16,200 bases of DNA from JAZNSB01 sp045590955 (GTDB taxonomy: Bacteria > Pseudomonadota > Alphaproteobacteria > RF32 > CAG-239). The notes beneath the pieces were generated by a model that saw only the letters and a program-made list of their open reading frames with translations, ran no database searches and was not told the DNA's origin. The position numbers and the translations under genes were made by a program. Positions 15,076-16,200 of the stretch are shown here, piece after piece (the first letter of the stretch is position 1; each line of letters starts with the position of its first letter). The DNA is taken from assembly GCA_045590955.1 (NCBI GenBank), contig JAZNSB010000066.1:1-16200 (forward strand), given 5' to 3'.

Positions 15076-15597
15076 TTGAGAAAATTTATATTAATTTTGT
15101 GTTTTTCTTTGGTTTCATGGGATTTAAATGCCAAAGTAAGATATAGCTTTATAAAAGAAGCTCAAATATTGGGATATGTATGTGGTCAGGGGTTAGCTTG
15201 CAAATCTGCAAAATATGATGATTTTGAATTGCTTGCCAGAGCAATTCTGATAACAAAAGCACAAAACAGAAAAGAACTGACTGAAGCTGGGATTCACTAT
15301 TTATCCAAAAGAGCAGAAGCGTATGTTGGTAAAAAGCTTGAAGGAATGTATGATTGTAGAGAAATTGTACAAGCTTTTGATAAACAAGAGATTTTTAAGT
15401 CAAGGCTTTTGGCAGACGGAACAATATATATGTATGATGGAACGGTTTTGAAGCCCAAGAACCCATATGACGTAACACAAATATATAAAAAAGATCCGAA
15501 TATTCGTAAAAACGTAGAAGAAATTTATAATAGCAGACTAAATAGCAGACTAAAAAAAGCAGAAAAAATTTATAAAAGAAAACAAATCAAAAAATAA
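15076..15597 (+). CDS. Small secreted protein of unknown function, copy B
   Basis: Paralogue of the gene at 14532-15002, 173 residues. The signal peptide is identical over the first 20 residues. The mature N-terminus reads VRYSFIKEAQ instead of VSYMEEAQ. A cysteine is gained (GYVCGQGLAC, C36 and C42) besides the conserved MYDCRE cysteine. The stretch from MYDCREIV to LKPKNPYD is identical in both proteins. Near the C-terminus 15 residues are added, including NSRLNSRLK from a 12-base direct repeat. It starts at TTG 15076 with the same AAAAGG Shine-Dalgarno and the same six-T tract as copy A, and ends 24 bases before ettA, so the two may be co-transcribed. Function unknown. Confidence 0.7.
   Translation: MRKFILILCFSLVSWDLNAKVRYSFIKEAQILGYVCGQGLACKSAKYDDFELLARAILITKAQNRKELTEAGIHYLSKRAEAYVGKKLEGMYDCREIVQAFDKQEIFKSRLLADGTIYMYDGTVLKPKNPYDVTQIYKKDPNIRKNVEEIYNSRLNSRLKKAEKIYKRKQIKK
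15529..15552 (+). repeat. 12-bp tandem repeat inside copy B
   Basis: AATAGCAGACTA occurs twice in a row (15529-15540 and 15541-15552) and encodes NSRLNSRL. It is part of the 45-base in-frame insertion that distinguishes the copy B C-terminus from copy A and looks like replication slippage. Confidence 0.9.
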
Positions 15598-15621
15598 TTA
15601 ACAACAAAGAAAGAGGAAAAA

Positions 15622-16200
15622 ATGGCCGCTTATCAATATATATATACAATGCAAAATCTGGGGAAAGTGTTTCCGGGAGGAAAAGAGCTTTTTAAGGGAA
15701 TTTATTTGTCTTTTTTGCCAGGGGCAAAAATCGGAGTATTAGGTGTTAACGGTGCCGGAAAATCTACATTGCTGAAAATTATGGCCGGTGTTGATAAGGA
15801 GTTTAATGGAGAGGCCTGGCCAGCAGAAGGTGTGAAAATCGGCTATTTGGAACAAGAGCCTCAGCTTGATGCTTCTAAAAATGTAATGGAAAACATTATG
15901 GACGGTTTGGGAGAAATTAGAGATTTGCTCAAAAAATATGAAGAAGTATCGGCAAAATTTGCAGAACCAATGTCTGATGATGAAATGAACAATCTGATAG
16001 AAGAACAAGCTCAATTACAAGAAAAAATAGATGCTTGTAACGGTTGGGATTTGGAAAGAACTATTGAAATTGCAATGGATGCTTTGCGTTGCCCACCATC
16101 TGATGCAGATGTTACTAAGCTTTCCGGCGGAGAAAAAAGAAGAGTGGCATTGTGCAGATTGCTAATTCAAAAACTGGATATGTTGCTTTTGGACGAGCCT
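15622..16200 (+). CDS. ettA: EttA, ABC-F translation factor (3' end outside window)
   Basis: Energy-dependent translational throttle A: a soluble ABC-F ATPase that binds the ribosomal E site and gates entry into elongation according to the ATP/ADP ratio. The first 193 residues are present and hold the whole first nucleotide-binding domain up to its Walker B: Walker A GVNGAGKST (41-49), Q-loop YLEQEP (Q78), the arm-region insertion (about 90-150), signature LSGGE (167-171) and Walker B MLLLDEP (187-193). No membrane segments. The start MAAYQYIYTMQNLGK is the usual N-terminus of alphaproteobacterial EttA. ATG 15622 has AGAGGA 4 bases upstream. The first 15-16 bases of the gene are duplicated at 15027-15042. 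Confidence 0.95.
   Translation, partial: MAAYQYIYTMQNLGKVFPGGKELFKGIYLSFLPGAKIGVLGVNGAGKSTLLKIMAGVDKEFNGEAWPAEGVKIGYLEQEPQLDASKNVMENIMDGLGEIRDLLKKYEEVSAKFAEPMSDDEMNNLIEEQAQLQEKIDACNGWDLERTIEIAMDALRCPPSDADVTKLSGGEKRRVALCRLLIQKLDMLLLDEP

Larger units (their letters stand above)
14494..15632 (+). repeat. Tandem duplication: small secreted-protein gene plus start of ettA
   Basis: Two head-to-tail units: copy A 14494-15037 (544 bases) and copy B 15038-15632 (595 bases). Each starts with TCAATGTCAATTATAAAA, contains one secreted-protein gene, and ends with AATTAACAA(T/C)AAAGAAAGAGG and ATGG(T/C)CGCTTA. TCAAT occurs at 14494-14498, 15038-15042 and 15633-15637 and marks the recombination point. The 51 extra bases of copy B are in the gene: 6 near the mature N-terminus and 45 near the C-terminus. 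Confidence 0.95.

Noticed and set aside
1..16200. CRISPR arrays, tRNAs, rRNAs, insertion sequences
   Set aside because: No regularly spaced repeats, cloverleaf-like sequences, transposase motifs or terminal inverted repeats were seen.

Overview
The window reads as a stretch of chromosome from an AT-rich alphaproteobacterium. The supporting signs are a GapR/DUF2312 protein, a 41-residue zinc-free bL36, the three-gene (split alpha subunit) form of the proton-translocating transhydrogenase, the adjacency of a class A penicillin-binding protein to prfB, and the alphaproteobacterial style of the EttA N-terminus. Base composition is low-GC throughout and no gene stands out as foreign. An uncultured, host-associated (for example gut) lineage would fit, but that is inference only. 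I see no tRNA, rRNA, CRISPR array, insertion sequence or phage gene, and no gene-free stretch longer than about 130 bases.

Layout. (1) 1-6027, plus strand: the 3' part of mrcA (PBP1A), then prfB (release factor 2) with an intact programmed +1 frameshift, then a 1074-residue YhdP/AsmA-like envelope protein. The gaps are 9 and 3 bases, so this is probably one operon. (2) 6094-8847: an HExxH membrane protein, a convergent secreted protein, a divergent TetR-type regulator and, overlapping the regulator by 4 bases, a second, different HExxH membrane protein. The short region between the secreted protein and the regulator carries promoter-like boxes and two palindromes. (3) 8803-11374, minus strand: pntAA-pntAB-pntB, translationally coupled (TAATG and ATGA overlaps). 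(4) 11432-12471, plus strand: two overlapping half-size chromate-transporter (CHR) proteins. (5) 12477-14439: gapR (minus) and pyruvate kinase (plus) diverge from a short shared promoter region. Pyruvate kinase converges on rpmJ (minus), with a clear bidirectional hairpin terminator between them. (6) 14494-16200: a tandem duplication of a small secreted-protein gene, followed by the 5' part of ettA. The duplication also copied the first codons of ettA, leaving a vestigial ettA start between the two copies.

The most informative points are the RF2 frameshift, which means the true prfB start is at 1704 and not at a downstream ATG, and the 544/595-bp tandem duplication with a 5-bp microhomology junction and patchy divergence between its copies. 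Others are a PntAA that keeps its RQD-loop residues but has lost much of its C-terminal NAD-binding half, and a compact regulator / HExxH protein / secreted protein module of unknown function.
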